64,000 nucleotides of DNA from Modestobacter marinus. Lineage in GTDB: Bacteria; Actinomycetota; Actinomycetes; Mycobacteriales; Geodermatophilaceae. Location: positions 1,054,001-1,118,000 of the forward strand of contig NZ_JAAMPA010000001.1 in NCBI RefSeq assembly GCF_011758655.1. Direction: 5' to 3'. A program made the translations under genes and the position numbers. The notes beneath the pieces are model-generated. The model was not told where the DNA came from. It saw only the letters and a program-made list of their open reading frames with translations, and did not search any database. Position 1 is the stretch's first letter, and every line of letters begins with the position of its first letter. Shown one piece after another: positions 1 to 8,495 of the stretch.

Positions 1-176
1 GCGCCGTCGGCGATCCACCGCTCGGAGGTCTCGGTCGGCATCGAGACGCCGATCGTGAGGTCCTCGGGAGCTGCGTTCTCGGTGTCGTTGCTGCTGCCGG
101 CACCCTCGCCACCACAGGCGGTGAGGGTGAGCGCCAGGGAGGCGCCCAGGGCGGTCAGACCGAGCTTCTTGTTCAC
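1..176 (-). CDS. Sugar ABC transporter substrate-binding lipoprotein, N-terminal part only
   Basis: The minus strand opens with an N-terminal signal peptide (NKK n-region, hydrophobic core, lipobox LTAC followed by GG), then an acidic Ser/Asn linker and the mature start LTIGVSMPTETSERW. A beta strand followed by MPT-x-x-SERW is typical of ChvE/XylF-like periplasmic sugar-binding proteins, so an exported, lipid-anchored sugar receptor is likely. The gene runs off the left edge and only about 58 residues are visible. The chosen GTG at 174-176 is about ten bases from an AAGGAGAG ribosome site. A GTG at 180-182 is also possible. The sugar and the permease genes cannot be seen. Confidence 0.7.
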   Translation of the reverse strand, partial: MNKKLGLTALGASLALTLTACGGEGAGSSNDTENAAPEDLTIGVSMPTETSERWIADG

Positions 177-440
177 TGCCACATCTCTCCTTCGAGACAT
201 CTGCCCCCTGATGGCGCAGGCCCGCCGCTGCGGGCTGAGACAGTGTGAGCGCTAACAACCCCGGTCCGTCAACCCCGTCACCCGATCTGGATCGTCACGG
301 TCGCGTAACGGGCCGTTCACCCGGGCCCGGCCTGCGCCGATGGTCGAGTCCGGCTCCCTCGTCCGGGGGTGGAGCGGCACATCGGCGACGGGCGGCGGCC
401 ACGGGTGGAACGTGAGCTCGGTCACTGGCACGATGCGGCC

Positions 441-2057
441 ATGCGCGGGCTGATGCAGGACGTCCCCTTGACGATCGACTCGATCTTCCGGCACGCCGAG
501 CAGCACCACGGCGACGTCCCGATCGTCACGAACAACCCCAACGGCAAGGTGCGCACCACCTACGCCGAGTGGGCCGTCCGCACCCGGCGGCTGGGCGGGG
601 TGCTGGACGCCCTCGGCATCAGCGCCGACGGGCGGGTGGGCACGTTCGCCTGGAACTCCGCCCGCCACCTGGAGCTGTACTTCGCCGCCCCGTGCACCGG
701 GCGGGTGCTGCACACGCTCAACGTGCGCCTGTTCCCCGAGCAGCTGACCTACATTGCCAACCACGCCGAGGACGAGGTCGTCTTCGTCGACCGGACCGTG
801 CTGCCGCTGCTGTGGCCGCTGATCGACACCATGACGACGGTCCGCCACGTGGTGGTGATGGACGACGGCGGGGACGCCGAGGTCCCCGACGACCCGCGGG
901 TGCACGACTACGAGGCGCTGCTGGCCGACGCCGAACCGGTCGAGTTCGGCACCACGGACGAGAACGCCGCGGCCTCGATGTGCTACACGAGCGGCACGAC
1001 GGGCAACCCGAAGGGCGTCGTCTACTCGCACCGGTCGACGGTGCTGCACACGATGGCCGTGGTCTCCCCCAACGGCTTCGGCATCGGCGTCGAGGACGTC
1101 GCGATGCCGATCGTGCCGATGTTCCACGCCAACGCCTGGGGGATCGCGCACGCCGCCCCCGCCGCCGGTGCGGCGATGGTCTTCCCCGGCGCGATGATGC
1201 AGCCGCAGGCGCTGGCCGACCTGATCATCGACGAGCGGGTCACCTTCACCGCGGGGGTGCCGACGATCTTCCAGGGGGCCCTGCCGCACCTGGCCGGCCG
1301 TCCGCACCGGCTGCGGAAGATCGGCTGCGGCGGCTCCGCGGTGCCGAAGGCGCTGTCGGAGGCCTACCGCGAGCAGGTCGGCCTCCCGCTCTACCAGGCG
1401 TGGGGCATGACCGAGACGCACCCGGTGGCCTCCGGCGGCACGCTGTCGGCCCGCTGGGCCGACGCCGACGAGGCCACCCGGGCCGAGCGGCGGGCCCGGG
1501 CCGGCCTGCCGCTCTTCGGCGTCCAGGCACGGATCGTCGACGCGGACACCCTGGAGGAGCAGCCCTGGGACGACAAGGCCACCGGTGAGCTGCAGGTCCG
1601 CGGCCCCTGGTGCGCGAAGGACTACTACCGGCCCGACGCGGGCGTGGAGCTGTCCACCCCGGACGGCTGGATGCGCACCGGCGACGTCGCCGCGCTCGAC
1701 GAGCACGGCAACATCCGGATCGCCGACCGCACCAAGGACCTGATCAAGTCCGGGGGCGAGTGGATCTCCTCGGTCGACCTGGAGAACGCGATCATGAGCC
1801 ACCCGGCGGTGAAGGAGGCCGCCGTCGTCGGCATCCCGCACCCGAAGTGGGACGAGCGGCCGCTGGCCTGCGTCGTCGTCCGGGAGGGCGAGACCGTGAC
1901 CGGCCAGGAGATCCTCGACCACATCACCCCGCTGGTGGCCAAGTGGTGGCTGCCCGACGCGGTCGAGTTCATCGACGAGGTGCCCAAGACCAGCGTGGGC
2001 AAGTTCTCCAAGAAGGACCTGCGCACCCGCTTCGCCGACCACCCGGTCACCGGCTGA
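441..2057 (+). CDS. AMP-forming fatty-acyl-CoA ligase (FadD-like)
   Basis: A 538-residue ANL-superfamily adenylating enzyme that should activate a medium- or long-chain carboxylic acid to its CoA thioester. The ATP-binding P-loop reads YTSGTTGNPKGV near residue 180. An aromatic-rich A5-type segment (YQAWGMTE) lies mid-protein. The hinge is GWMRTGDVA followed by DRTKDLIKSGGEWIS, and the C-terminal catalytic lysine sits in KTSVGKFSKKDLR. The length is normal. The frame extends 24 codons upstream, but the alignment begins around the ATG at 441 (MRGLMQDVPLT), so that start is preferred despite a weak ribosome site. The gene stands alone. Its stop is followed directly by a post-stop hairpin repeat. 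The substrate is not predictable from sequence alone. Confidence 0.88.
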   Translation: MRGLMQDVPLTIDSIFRHAEQHHGDVPIVTNNPNGKVRTTYAEWAVRTRRLGGVLDALGISADGRVGTFAWNSARHLELYFAAPCTGRVLHTLNVRLFPEQLTYIANHAEDEVVFVDRTVLPLLWPLIDTMTTVRHVVVMDDGGDAEVPDDPRVHDYEALLADAEPVEFGTTDENAAASMCYTSGTTGNPKGVVYSHRSTVLHTMAVVSPNGFGIGVEDVAMPIVPMFHANAWGIAHAAPAAGAAMVFPGAMMQPQALADLIIDERVTFTAGVPTIFQGALPHLAGRPHRLRKIGCGGSAVPKALSEAYREQVGLPLYQAWGMTETHPVASGGTLSARWADADEATRAERRARAGLPLFGVQARIVDADTLEEQPWDDKATGELQVRGPWCAKDYYRPDAGVELSTPDGWMRTGDVAALDEHGNIRIADRTKDLIKSGGEWISSVDLENAIMSHPAVKEAAVVGIPHPKWDERPLACVVVREGETVTGQEILDHITPLVAKWWLPDAVEFIDEVPKTSVGKFSKKDLRTRFADHPVTG

Positions 2058-2060
2058 AGA

Positions 2061-2116
2061 AGGACCCCGTCCTCCTCACCCCTCGCAGGCTCGGGGCGAG
2101 CCTCGGGACGGGGCCT
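2061..2116. repeat. Post-stop hairpin repeat, copy A
   Basis: The element starts with GAAGGACC one base after the TGA of the CoA ligase. It contains the core CTCGCAGGCTCG and closes with GGACGGGGCCT, which pairs with AGGACCCCGTCC at its start. It lies between convergent genes (CoA ligase and rhodanese), so it may act as a bidirectional terminator. The same architecture occurs at 9211-9266, 10803-10863 and 28356-28414. Confidence 0.75.
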
Positions 2117-2459
2117 AGACGACGTAGGGCGGGCGGCCGGTCTCGCTCACCATGGGGCGGCCGGCCGCGTCCCACTCGCCCATGCCGCCGCCCACGTTCA
2201 CCGCGTCGTAGCCGTTCTGGTTGAGCCAGGCGGTCACCCGTGCCGAGCGCCCGCCGCTGCGGCAGGTGACGTACAGCGGATCGCCCTCGGGCACCTCGCC
2301 GAGCCGGGCCGGGACGTCGCCCATCGGGATGTGCGTCGCGCCCTGGACGTGCCCGGCGGACCACTCGTCGTCCTCGCGCACGTCCAGCACGACGGCGTCG
2401 TCGGGCACCTCGGCGGCGGGGACGGTCGGCACCTGCTGGGGCATCATCACGCAGTCCAT
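2115..2459 (-). CDS. Single-domain rhodanese (sulfurtransferase)
   Basis: A 114-residue protein made of one rhodanese fold. The loop YVTCRSGGRSAR contains the catalytic cysteine expected to carry a persulfide, and LDVREDDEWSAGHVQGATHIP is split across the usual N-terminal rhodanese motifs. The ending GGGMGEW is also typical. It is likely a cytoplasmic thiosulfate or polysulfide sulfurtransferase, or a sulfur carrier in redox metabolism. The protein is soluble with no signal peptide. It faces the CoA ligase tail to tail across a hairpin. No sulfur-metabolism gene is adjacent, so the sulfur donor and acceptor are unknown. Confidence 0.88.
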   Translation of the reverse strand: MDCVMMPQQVPTVPAAEVPDDAVVLDVREDDEWSAGHVQGATHIPMGDVPARLGEVPEGDPLYVTCRSGGRSARVTAWLNQNGYDAVNVGGGMGEWDAAGRPMVSETGRPPYVV

Positions 2460-2530
2460 CGTGGCACGCAGGGCGCCACCCCACCGGCGGTGCGGCCCGT
2501 CGGCCGGCCGGCACTGCGAGGATGGACCCG

Positions 2531-3046
2531 ATGTCCGCTCCCCCGCCGGCGCCCGTCCGGGAACCCGCCTGGTCGCTGTCCCGCTCCGCGATCGGGCTCT
2601 GGGTGACGCAGGCGGTCCTCGCGACGGTCGTGTACGCGGTGGTCGTGGCGACCGCGATCGTCCTCGTGCCCGCGGACGCCGGCTGGGCGGTGCCCCTGCT
2701 GCGCTGGGGTGGCCCCGCGTTCGTGCTGCTGTACGGCATCGTGGCGATCGGGGTGCGCCCGCGGCTGCGCTACCGGGTGCACCGCTGGGAGGTCACCGCC
2801 GAGGCGGTCTACACGCTCACCGGCTGGCTCACCCGCACCTGGACCCTGGTGCCGATCTCCCGGATCCAGACCGTCGACGTCAACCGCGGGGTCTTCCAGC
2901 AGCTGTTCGGCCTGGCCACCGTCGCGGTGCTGACGGCGTCCTCCCAGGGCACGGTCCGGGTGCCGCACCTGGAGGTGGACGTCGCCCGGCGGGTCGCCGA
3001 GGACCTCGCGCGGCGGGCGGAGCTGGTGCGCGACGAGGCCACGTGA
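2531..3046 (+). CDS. Bacterial PH-domain membrane protein (YdbS-like)
   Basis: A 171-residue protein with two N-terminal membrane segments (about residues 20-75) followed by a bacterial pleckstrin-homology domain of the DUF304/bPH2 type. The recognisable stretch is YTLTGWLTRTWTLVPISRIQ, followed by TVDVNRGVFQQLFGLATV. In Bacillus the related YdbS/YdbT pair is a membrane-associated complex linked to stress or antimicrobial tolerance; a similar role here is inference. The ATG at 2531 is preferred over 2522 because GAGGA at 2518-2522 is then correctly spaced. The stop overlaps the start of the next gene, indicating co-translation with the larger partner. Confidence 0.85.
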   Translation: MSAPPPAPVREPAWSLSRSAIGLWVTQAVLATVVYAVVVATAIVLVPADAGWAVPLLRWGGPAFVLLYGIVAIGVRPRLRYRVHRWEVTAEAVYTLTGWLTRTWTLVPISRIQTVDVNRGVFQQLFGLATVAVLTASSQGTVRVPHLEVDVARRVAEDLARRAELVRDEAT

Positions 3047-4509
3047 CCGGCCCGGAGCCCGTCGGGCGCCGGACGTCGCCGTGGGTGCTGGTGCTGCACA
3101 CCGTGACCTTCCGGCAGGCGCGGGCCCTGGTGCCGGCGGTGCTGGCCCTCGGGGTGTCCCAGGGCCTGGGTGACGGCCTGGGCACGGTGGTCTCCCTCGT
3201 CGTCGGCGTCACGCTGCTGTCGCTGCTGGGCGCGGCGGTGAGCTGGTGGCGGTTCAGCTACACCGACGGGGACGCCGCGGTCGTCGTCACCCGCGGGCTG
3301 CTCACCCGGTCGGCACGCACCGTGCCCAACGACCGGATCCGGGGGGTCGAGGTCGAGGCGCCGGCGCTGCACCGGCTGCTGGGGCTGGTCCGGGTGCGGA
3401 TCGACGCGGCAGCCGGCTCGGTGACCAGCGAGGAGGAGCTGGTCATCGACGGCGTCACCCGCGCCGAGGGCGACCGGCTGCGGCACCGGCTGCTCACCCG
3501 GGCCGGCTCGGCGCAGGACCCCGCCGACGGCGGCCGGCACGCCGCGGCCGAGCCGGAGGAGGAGCTGCTCCGCTTCGACTACCGCTGGCTGGTCTACGCC
3601 CCGCTGGTGGGCAGCTACCTGGCGGTGCCCCTGGCCGCCGGCGGCGCCCTGCTCCGGGCCGCCGAGGAGCTGCCCGACCAGTTCGTGCCGGAGTTCTGGT
3701 CCCCCGACGTCTCCGACGTCCGGATCGTGGTCCGGCTGGTGGTGAGCGCCCTGCTCCTGCTGATCCTCGGGTCGATCATCGGCAGCGCCCTGGTGAACTG
3801 GCGGTTCCGGCTGCTCCGGCGCGGTGGGGCGCTCGTCGCCGTCCGTGGCCTGGTCACCCGCCGGCACACCGAGCTGGACATCGACCGGATCCGGGGCTGC
3901 ACCATCAGCGAGGGGCTCGGCATGCGGCTGGTCGGCGCGGCCCGGGTCAGCGCCCTGGTCACCGGCCTCGGGGACGCCACCCGGCGGGGGCAGGTGCTGC
4001 CGCTCGGGCCGGTGGAGCTCGCCCGCGCCCTCTCCGCCGAGCTCGTCGACCACCCCGGCCCGTTGCACCGGCACCCCCGCGCCGCCCGCCGGCGCAGCAT
4101 CGCGCGGGGCACCACACCCGGGCTGCTGCTGGTGGCCGCGGGTGGCGTGCTGTTCGCGACGACCGGCTGGTGGCCGCTGCTGGCCGCCGGGGCGGCGCTG
4201 ACGCTGCTCGGCGTCCCGCTCGGCCTGGCCCGCTACACCGCCCTGGGACACGTGGCGGGCCCCCGGTCGTTCGCGATGCGGTCGGGGTGGCTGGTGCGCA
4301 GCCACACCGTGCTGCAGGACCGCGCCGTCGTGGGCTGGGAGGTCCGGCAGTCCCTGGTCCAGCGCCGGGCCGGGCTGGCGACCGTGGTGGCCTGCGTCGG
4401 CGCCGGCAGCGGCGGGTACACCGCCCGGGACATGGCCGCCGACGACGTGGCGGGGTTCGCCCGGGCCGCCTCCGGCGAGTGGGCGGGCACCCTCACCCCG
4501 TACGGCTGA
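3043..4509 (+). CDS. Tandem bacterial PH-domain membrane protein (YdbT-like)
   Basis: A 488-residue integral membrane protein with repeated bPH2 (DUF304) units separated by hydrophobic helix pairs. The typical signature, a short TRGLLTR or RGLVTRR segment followed by a strand reading RIRG, occurs twice (DRIRGVEVEAP and DRIRGCTISEGLG). A third, weaker unit follows near residue 410. The GTG start at 3043 overlaps the TGA of the smaller PH protein by four bases, so the two form a coupled YdbS-YdbT-type pair. Cellular function is not established from sequence. A palindromic hairpin (4530-4557) follows the stop. Confidence 0.85.
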   Translation: MTGPEPVGRRTSPWVLVLHTVTFRQARALVPAVLALGVSQGLGDGLGTVVSLVVGVTLLSLLGAAVSWWRFSYTDGDAAVVVTRGLLTRSARTVPNDRIRGVEVEAPALHRLLGLVRVRIDAAAGSVTSEEELVIDGVTRAEGDRLRHRLLTRAGSAQDPADGGRHAAAEPEEELLRFDYRWLVYAPLVGSYLAVPLAAGGALLRAAEELPDQFVPEFWSPDVSDVRIVVRLVVSALLLLILGSIIGSALVNWRFRLLRRGGALVAVRGLVTRRHTELDIDRIRGCTISEGLGMRLVGAARVSALVTGLGDATRRGQVLPLGPVELARALSAELVDHPGPLHRHPRAARRRSIARGTTPGLLLVAAGGVLFATTGWWPLLAAGAALTLLGVPLGLARYTALGHVAGPRSFAMRSGWLVRSHTVLQDRAVVGWEVRQSLVQRRAGLATVVACVGAGSGGYTARDMAADDVAGFARAASGEWAGTLTPYG

Positions 4510-4529
4510 CCCTCCCCCGAGCCCGGGCC

Positions 4530-4557
4530 CCCCACCAAAATGGCCATTTCGGTGGGG
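4530..4557. repeat. AAATGGCCATTT-core palindrome, copy 1
   Basis: A 28-base palindrome with one mismatched pair, centred on TGGCCA and starting 20 bases after the stop of the tandem PH gene. The arms are CCCCACC and GGTGGGG. A second copy with the same core but different arms is at 29332-29355. Both follow stop codons, so a terminator or mRNA 3'-end role is plausible. Confidence 0.6.
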
Positions 4558-4582
4558 ACCGGGGACGGCGGAGGATGGTGCC

Positions 4583-5224
4583 GTGCCGATCGACGTGAGC
4601 GACCTCGAGGCCCTCCTCCCGCCGCTGGTGGACGCACCCGGGCCGGAGCTCACCGGCGCGGGCACTGCCGACGGCCTGCGGTACACCGGCCTGGAGCTGA
4701 CCGGGGACGCCACCGGCGGGTCCTTCCTCGAGTGCGCGCTGACCGGGTGCGACCTCGCCGGCGTGCCCTTCGACCGGGCCCGGCTGTCCAGCTGCCTGCT
4801 CACCGACCTGCGCGCGGCCGGCTGGTCGCTGGTCGACGCGACGCTGCTGGACGTGGTGGTCACCGGCGGGCGGTTCGGTGCGGTCACCGCCCACGGCGCC
4901 GAGCTGACCCGGGTGGCCCTGCAGGAGGTCAAGGTCGACTACCTCGACCTGCGCGGCGCCACCCTGGTCGACGTCACGCTCACCGGGTGCACCGTGGCCG
5001 AGCTGGACCTCGGCGGCGCCGACCTGCGCGACCTGCGGCTGGTCGACTGCACCGTGGAGTCGCTGGTGCTCCGCGGCGCCCGCAGCCGCTCGGTGGACCT
5101 GCGGGGCGCGGAGGTGACCCGGCTCGACGGCGTGGCCGACCTCCGCGGCTGCACGATCAGCCCGGTCCAGCTGGCCGGCTGGGCCGGCGGGATGGCGGCC
5201 GAGCTGGGCATCCGCGTCGGCTGA
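4583..5224 (+). CDS. Pentapeptide-repeat protein
   Basis: A 213-residue protein built largely of A(D/N)LXX-type pentapeptide repeats, for example CDLAG, ADLRD, LDLRGA and VDLRGA, which should fold as a right-handed quadrilateral beta helix. There is no signal peptide and no membrane segment. Such proteins include gyrase-protecting QNR/MfpA forms, but most are of unknown function and nothing here identifies a gyrase protector. It starts 73 bases after the PH-domain gene, beyond the palindrome at 4530-4557, so it is probably transcribed separately or by read-through. Confidence 0.82.
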   Translation: MPIDVSDLEALLPPLVDAPGPELTGAGTADGLRYTGLELTGDATGGSFLECALTGCDLAGVPFDRARLSSCLLTDLRAAGWSLVDATLLDVVVTGGRFGAVTAHGAELTRVALQEVKVDYLDLRGATLVDVTLTGCTVAELDLGGADLRDLRLVDCTVESLVLRGARSRSVDLRGAEVTRLDGVADLRGCTISPVQLAGWAGGMAAELGIRVG

Positions 5225-5276
5225 ACCGGCTCCCGATCAGCCGCCGACTGCGCCGGGTCGGCGGGGACGGCTCCCG

Positions 5277-6521
5277 TCAGCCGTCGAGCAGGCCGGTGAG
5301 GAGCCCGGCTGCGGCGGCCGGTGCGTCCCCGGCGAGCAGCCCGGCCGCGGCCAGCACGTACCGGCCGTCGACGACCACCTGCGCGCCGGCCAGCACGCTC
5401 CCCGCCCCGCCCCGGTCGGCCGCCACCCGCTGCACCACGGCGTCCACCGCCGCCGGCGCCGCGTGCCGGAACACGCCACCGGAGAGGACGACGAGCCCCA
5501 CCCCGCGCGCGCTCGCGCCGCCGGGGCCGTAGGCCGCCTCGGCCCGCAGGTGCCGGCGCAGGGCCACCACCGCCGCCGCCTCGCCGAGGGGCAGCGGGTC
5601 GTCCCCGGGGTCGGGGAGCCCCTCGGCCACGGCCGCCTCCCGCAGCGCGCCGGCGCTGGCGTGCACGCCCAGGTCGCCCTCCACGGTGCGCCGGCGGGCC
5701 GGCACCCCGACCGCTGCCCGGTGCAGCGACGCCTGCTCCGCGTCGACGGCCGGCACGCTGTACACGTCGGTGGTCGCGCCGCCGACGTCCAGCACCAGCA
5801 CGCCCGGCGCGTCGGTGCCGGCCCGCAGCTCGGCCAGCGCCGCCACGCCGTCGAGCACGGCGTCCGGCGTCACCGCCCGCACCCACGCGCGCAGCCGCGG
5901 GTCCGCCGACAACCGGGCGCCGCCGATGACGTGGGTGAGGAAGACGCCGCGGATCGCGGCGCGGGCGGACTCCGGGGCCAGCTGCCCGATGTCGGGGAGC
6001 ACGTTGTCGGCTGCGGTGACCGGGGTGCCGGCCGCGGCGAGGACGGCGCAGACCTCCGCCCGGACGTCGACGTTCCCGGCCACCACGACCGGGACGGACC
6101 AGTTCGTACCGGCGAGCGCGGCGGCGTTGTGCCGCAGCACGGTGGCGTCCCCGCCGTCCGTCCCGCCCACCAGCAGGACGACGTCCGGCGCCGCGGCGGC
6201 CAGCCGCCCGAGCGCCGCGTCGTCCAACCGGCCCGCCGCGACGTGCACCACCCGGGCGCCCGCCGACAGGGCCGCCCGGTGCCCGGCCTCGGCGCTGATC
6301 AGCTCCTCGTAGCCGACGACGGCCAGCCGCAGCCCGCCGCCGGCGCTGGAGCACGCGCGCACCGGGGCGTCCCAGCCCTCGGTCGCGGCCAGCACCCCGA
6401 CCACCACGTCCGCCGGGGTCGTGGGCGCCTGCCGCGTCTCGACCAGCCGCCCGGTCTTGCGCTCGACCAGCGCCGCCTTGGTCCAGGTCGAGCCGACGTC
6501 GACGCAGGCGAGCAGGGTCAT
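5277..6521 (-). CDS. GlmL/MutL-family ASKHA ATPase
   Basis: A 414-residue protein of the MutL/GlmL family, annotated as a methylaspartate (glutamate) mutase accessory protein. The N-terminus CVDVGSTWTKAALVE is the phosphate-1 loop of the actin/Hsp70/sugar-kinase ATPase fold, and VLDVGGATTDVYSVP is the second phosphate loop. Members neighbour B12-dependent mutases in some anaerobes, but no mutase subunit is present here. The ATG at 6521 overlaps the stop of the upstream saccharopine-dehydrogenase-like gene by four bases, so the pair is co-translated. In actinobacteria this family occurs without mutase and its job is unclear. Function stays open. Confidence 0.78.
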   Translation of the reverse strand: MTLLACVDVGSTWTKAALVERKTGRLVETRQAPTTPADVVVGVLAATEGWDAPVRACSSAGGGLRLAVVGYEELISAEAGHRAALSAGARVVHVAAGRLDDAALGRLAAAAPDVVLLVGGTDGGDATVLRHNAAALAGTNWSVPVVVAGNVDVRAEVCAVLAAAGTPVTAADNVLPDIGQLAPESARAAIRGVFLTHVIGGARLSADPRLRAWVRAVTPDAVLDGVAALAELRAGTDAPGVLVLDVGGATTDVYSVPAVDAEQASLHRAAVGVPARRRTVEGDLGVHASAGALREAAVAEGLPDPGDDPLPLGEAAAVVALRRHLRAEAAYGPGGASARGVGLVVLSGGVFRHAAPAAVDAVVQRVAADRGGAGSVLAGAQVVVDGRYVLAAAGLLAGDAPAAAAGLLTGLLDG

Positions 6522-7624
6522 GCCGGCCGCAGTCCGGCGGTGGCCGCGCCCGCGGTGAGCTCCTCGAGCCCGAAGGCCTGCACCGGGCCGAGGGCGCCGG
6601 CGCCGGTGACGCCGCCGCCGGCGGCCCGGACGGCCCCCCAGGCCAGCAGCTCGGCGGTCAGCTCGTAGGGGTCCGGGCCGAGGAGCCGGACGCGGGCGAC
6701 CCGCGCTCCGGAGGCGTCCCGCACCTCGGCGACGACGTGCGTCCGGGTCTCCCCCTGGGTGGTCGGGGCCTCGGCGAACCGGCGTCCCACCAGGTCGGCG
6801 AGCTGCTCCACCCGCGCCGTGGCCCCGGGGAGCCGGCCCAGCCACGGGGTGAGCGGGGCGAGCCGGTGGGCGACCGGCGTCGCCGGGCCGAACCAGTCCA
6901 GGTACACGCCGATCTCGCGCAGCGACGGGGACAGCCCGGGCAGCGCGAGGTGCTCCGAGCCGCCGACCGCGAGCCCCCGGCGGGTGCGGCCGGCGACGTC
7001 GAACCGCCAGTCCCGCGCCCCAGCCGGCTCCTCGACCAGCCGGCCGCCGCGCCAGGCGTGCCCCGGCTCCAGCAGCACGCCGATCAGGGAGACCAGCGTG
7101 CCGCGGGAGAAGCCCTGTCCCCGCCCGCCGTCCAGGCTGTAGCCGACGTCCAGCCGGTGCGCCCGGTCGCCGGCCTCGGCCAGGGCCAGCGCGCCCGCCA
7201 GGACGCCGGGCACGTAGTCGTGGCCGAACGCGGTCAGCAGCGCGGCACCCGACGCCTGCGCCCGCGGCCCGAACTCCTCGAACACCCGGCGCAGGAAGGG
7301 CGGCTCCCCCGTGGAGTCCAGGTAGACCGCGCCGGCGTCGGTGGCCGCGGCGACGGCGGCCTCCCCCAGCCGCTGGAACGGCCCGACCGTGGTGACCAGG
7401 ACGTCACCGGCGCCGAGCAGGGCGCGCACCGACGCCGGGTCGGTGACGTCGGCGACCGCGGTCTCCCACGGTCCGGCGGCCCCACCGAGCCGGTCGGCCA
7501 GGGGGACGAGGCGGTCCGGGTCCCGCCCGGCGAGCACCGGGCGGGCGCCGCGGGCGGCCAGGGCGGCCGCCGTCCGGCCGCCGGTGTGACCGGTGGCACC
7601 GAGCAGGACGATCCGTGCAGGCAT
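6518..7624 (-). CDS. Saccharopine-dehydrogenase-like NAD(P)-binding protein
   Basis: A 368-residue protein with an N-terminal Rossmann motif (IVLLGATGHTGGRTA) followed by a short-chain-like redox fold of the saccharopine dehydrogenase/trans-acting enoyl reductase group. ADVTDPASVRALL and TVGPFQRLGEAAV are typical of this family, which lacks the substrate-specific residues of true saccharopine dehydrogenase. The substrate is unknown; relatives act in lipid reductase systems and in polyamine or amino-acid metabolism. It is the first gene of a two-gene operon with the GlmL-like ATPase. The ATG at 7624 gives a full-length N-terminus. Confidence 0.8.
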   Translation of the reverse strand: MPARIVLLGATGHTGGRTAAALAARGARPVLAGRDPDRLVPLADRLGGAAGPWETAVADVTDPASVRALLGAGDVLVTTVGPFQRLGEAAVAAATDAGAVYLDSTGEPPFLRRVFEEFGPRAQASGAALLTAFGHDYVPGVLAGALALAEAGDRAHRLDVGYSLDGGRGQGFSRGTLVSLIGVLLEPGHAWRGGRLVEEPAGARDWRFDVAGRTRRGLAVGGSEHLALPGLSPSLREIGVYLDWFGPATPVAHRLAPLTPWLGRLPGATARVEQLADLVGRRFAEAPTTQGETRTHVVAEVRDASGARVARVRLLGPDPYELTAELLAWGAVRAAGGGVTGAGALGPVQAFGLEELTAGAATAGLRPA

Positions 7625-7732
7625 GAGCGGACCCTAGCCACGACGCGCCGAACCGAACCGGAACTGCAAGGTCCGCGGATGGGCGGCGCTGCACCGGGTA
7701 GCCGGGGCGTGATGCCCGCTCCGCTCCGGCGC

Positions 7733-8434
7733 TCAGCGCACCGGTCCCGTCCCGGTCGAGTCGAGTCCGACCCGACCGGCGAGAGCGGCGGCCTCCACCC
7801 GGGTGGAGACGCGGAGCTGGCGCAGCAGGTTGGCCACCAGCCGCTTCACGGTGCGCTCGGAGACGTGCAGCGTCGTGGCGATGTCCACGGTGCTGGTGCC
7901 GGCGGCCACCAGCCGCCAGAGCCGGCGGTCGTCGGCGGACAGCTGGGCGGCGATGCCCTGGTCCGCGGTGGGCGCTGCGTCGTCCAGCAGCTGGCGCAGC
8001 AGCGACTCGGGGATCACCGACCAGCCGTCGAGGACGGCGAGCAGCGGGCGCACCAGCGCCTCGGGGCTGGCCGTCTTGGGCAGGAAGCCGCTGGCCCCGG
8101 CCCGCAGCGCCTCCAGGGCGGCGTCGGCCTCGGCCAGCCCGGACAGCGCGACGATCCGGGTCATCGGCCGCGCCCGGCGGATCGCCGCGATCGCCCGGGT
8201 GCCCCCGGGTGGCGGCATGTGCAGGTCGACGACGGCCACGTCGGCGTTGTGCCGCAGCACCAGCGCCGCGCCCGCCGAGGCGTCGTCCGTCGTGCCGACC
8301 ACACGGACCCGCCCGCCGCTCTCCGGGGGCAGCAGCAGTTCCAGACCCCGGCTGAACAGCGGGTGGTCGTCGACCACCACCACGTCCACGGGGGGACGGT
8401 GCTCAGCAGCGGCACCGACGTCGAGTCCCTCCAC
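7733..8434 (-). CDS. LuxR/NarL-family response regulator
   Basis: A 233-residue response regulator. The receiver domain starts VDVVVVDDHPLFSRG, carries its phosphoacceptor aspartate in AVVDLHMPP (about residue 70) and the conserved lysine in SGFLPK. A C-terminal LuxR helix-turn-helix follows (VSERTVKRLVANLLRQL). The GTG at 8432-8434 is chosen because family homology begins shortly after it; upstream codons lie in the divergent promoter gap. It is transcribed away from a soluble histidine kinase starting 61 bases upstream, suggesting a divergently encoded pair. The signal is unknown. Confidence 0.82.
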   Translation of the reverse strand: MEGLDVGAAAEHRPPVDVVVVDDHPLFSRGLELLLPPESGGRVRVVGTTDDASAGAALVLRHNADVAVVDLHMPPPGGTRAIAAIRRARPMTRIVALSGLAEADAALEALRAGASGFLPKTASPEALVRPLLAVLDGWSVIPESLLRQLLDDAAPTADQGIAAQLSADDRRLWRLVAAGTSTVDIATTLHVSERTVKRLVANLLRQLRVSTRVEAAALAGRVGLDSTGTGPVR

Positions 8435-8495
8435 GTCACTCCCACAGATCAGCTGCGCCCGGCGTGGCTGACCGACCGCTCTCCCGGAGGTGCCC

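Noticed and set aside
55-255. A 66-codon plus-strand open frame at the left edge
   Set aside because: It is opposite the lipoprotein signal peptide and promoter region and has no coding features of its own.
252-2042. A 596-codon minus-strand frame opposite the CoA ligase
   Set aside because: It is the antisense of a clear AMP-forming ligase and shows only composition-driven low-complexity sequence.
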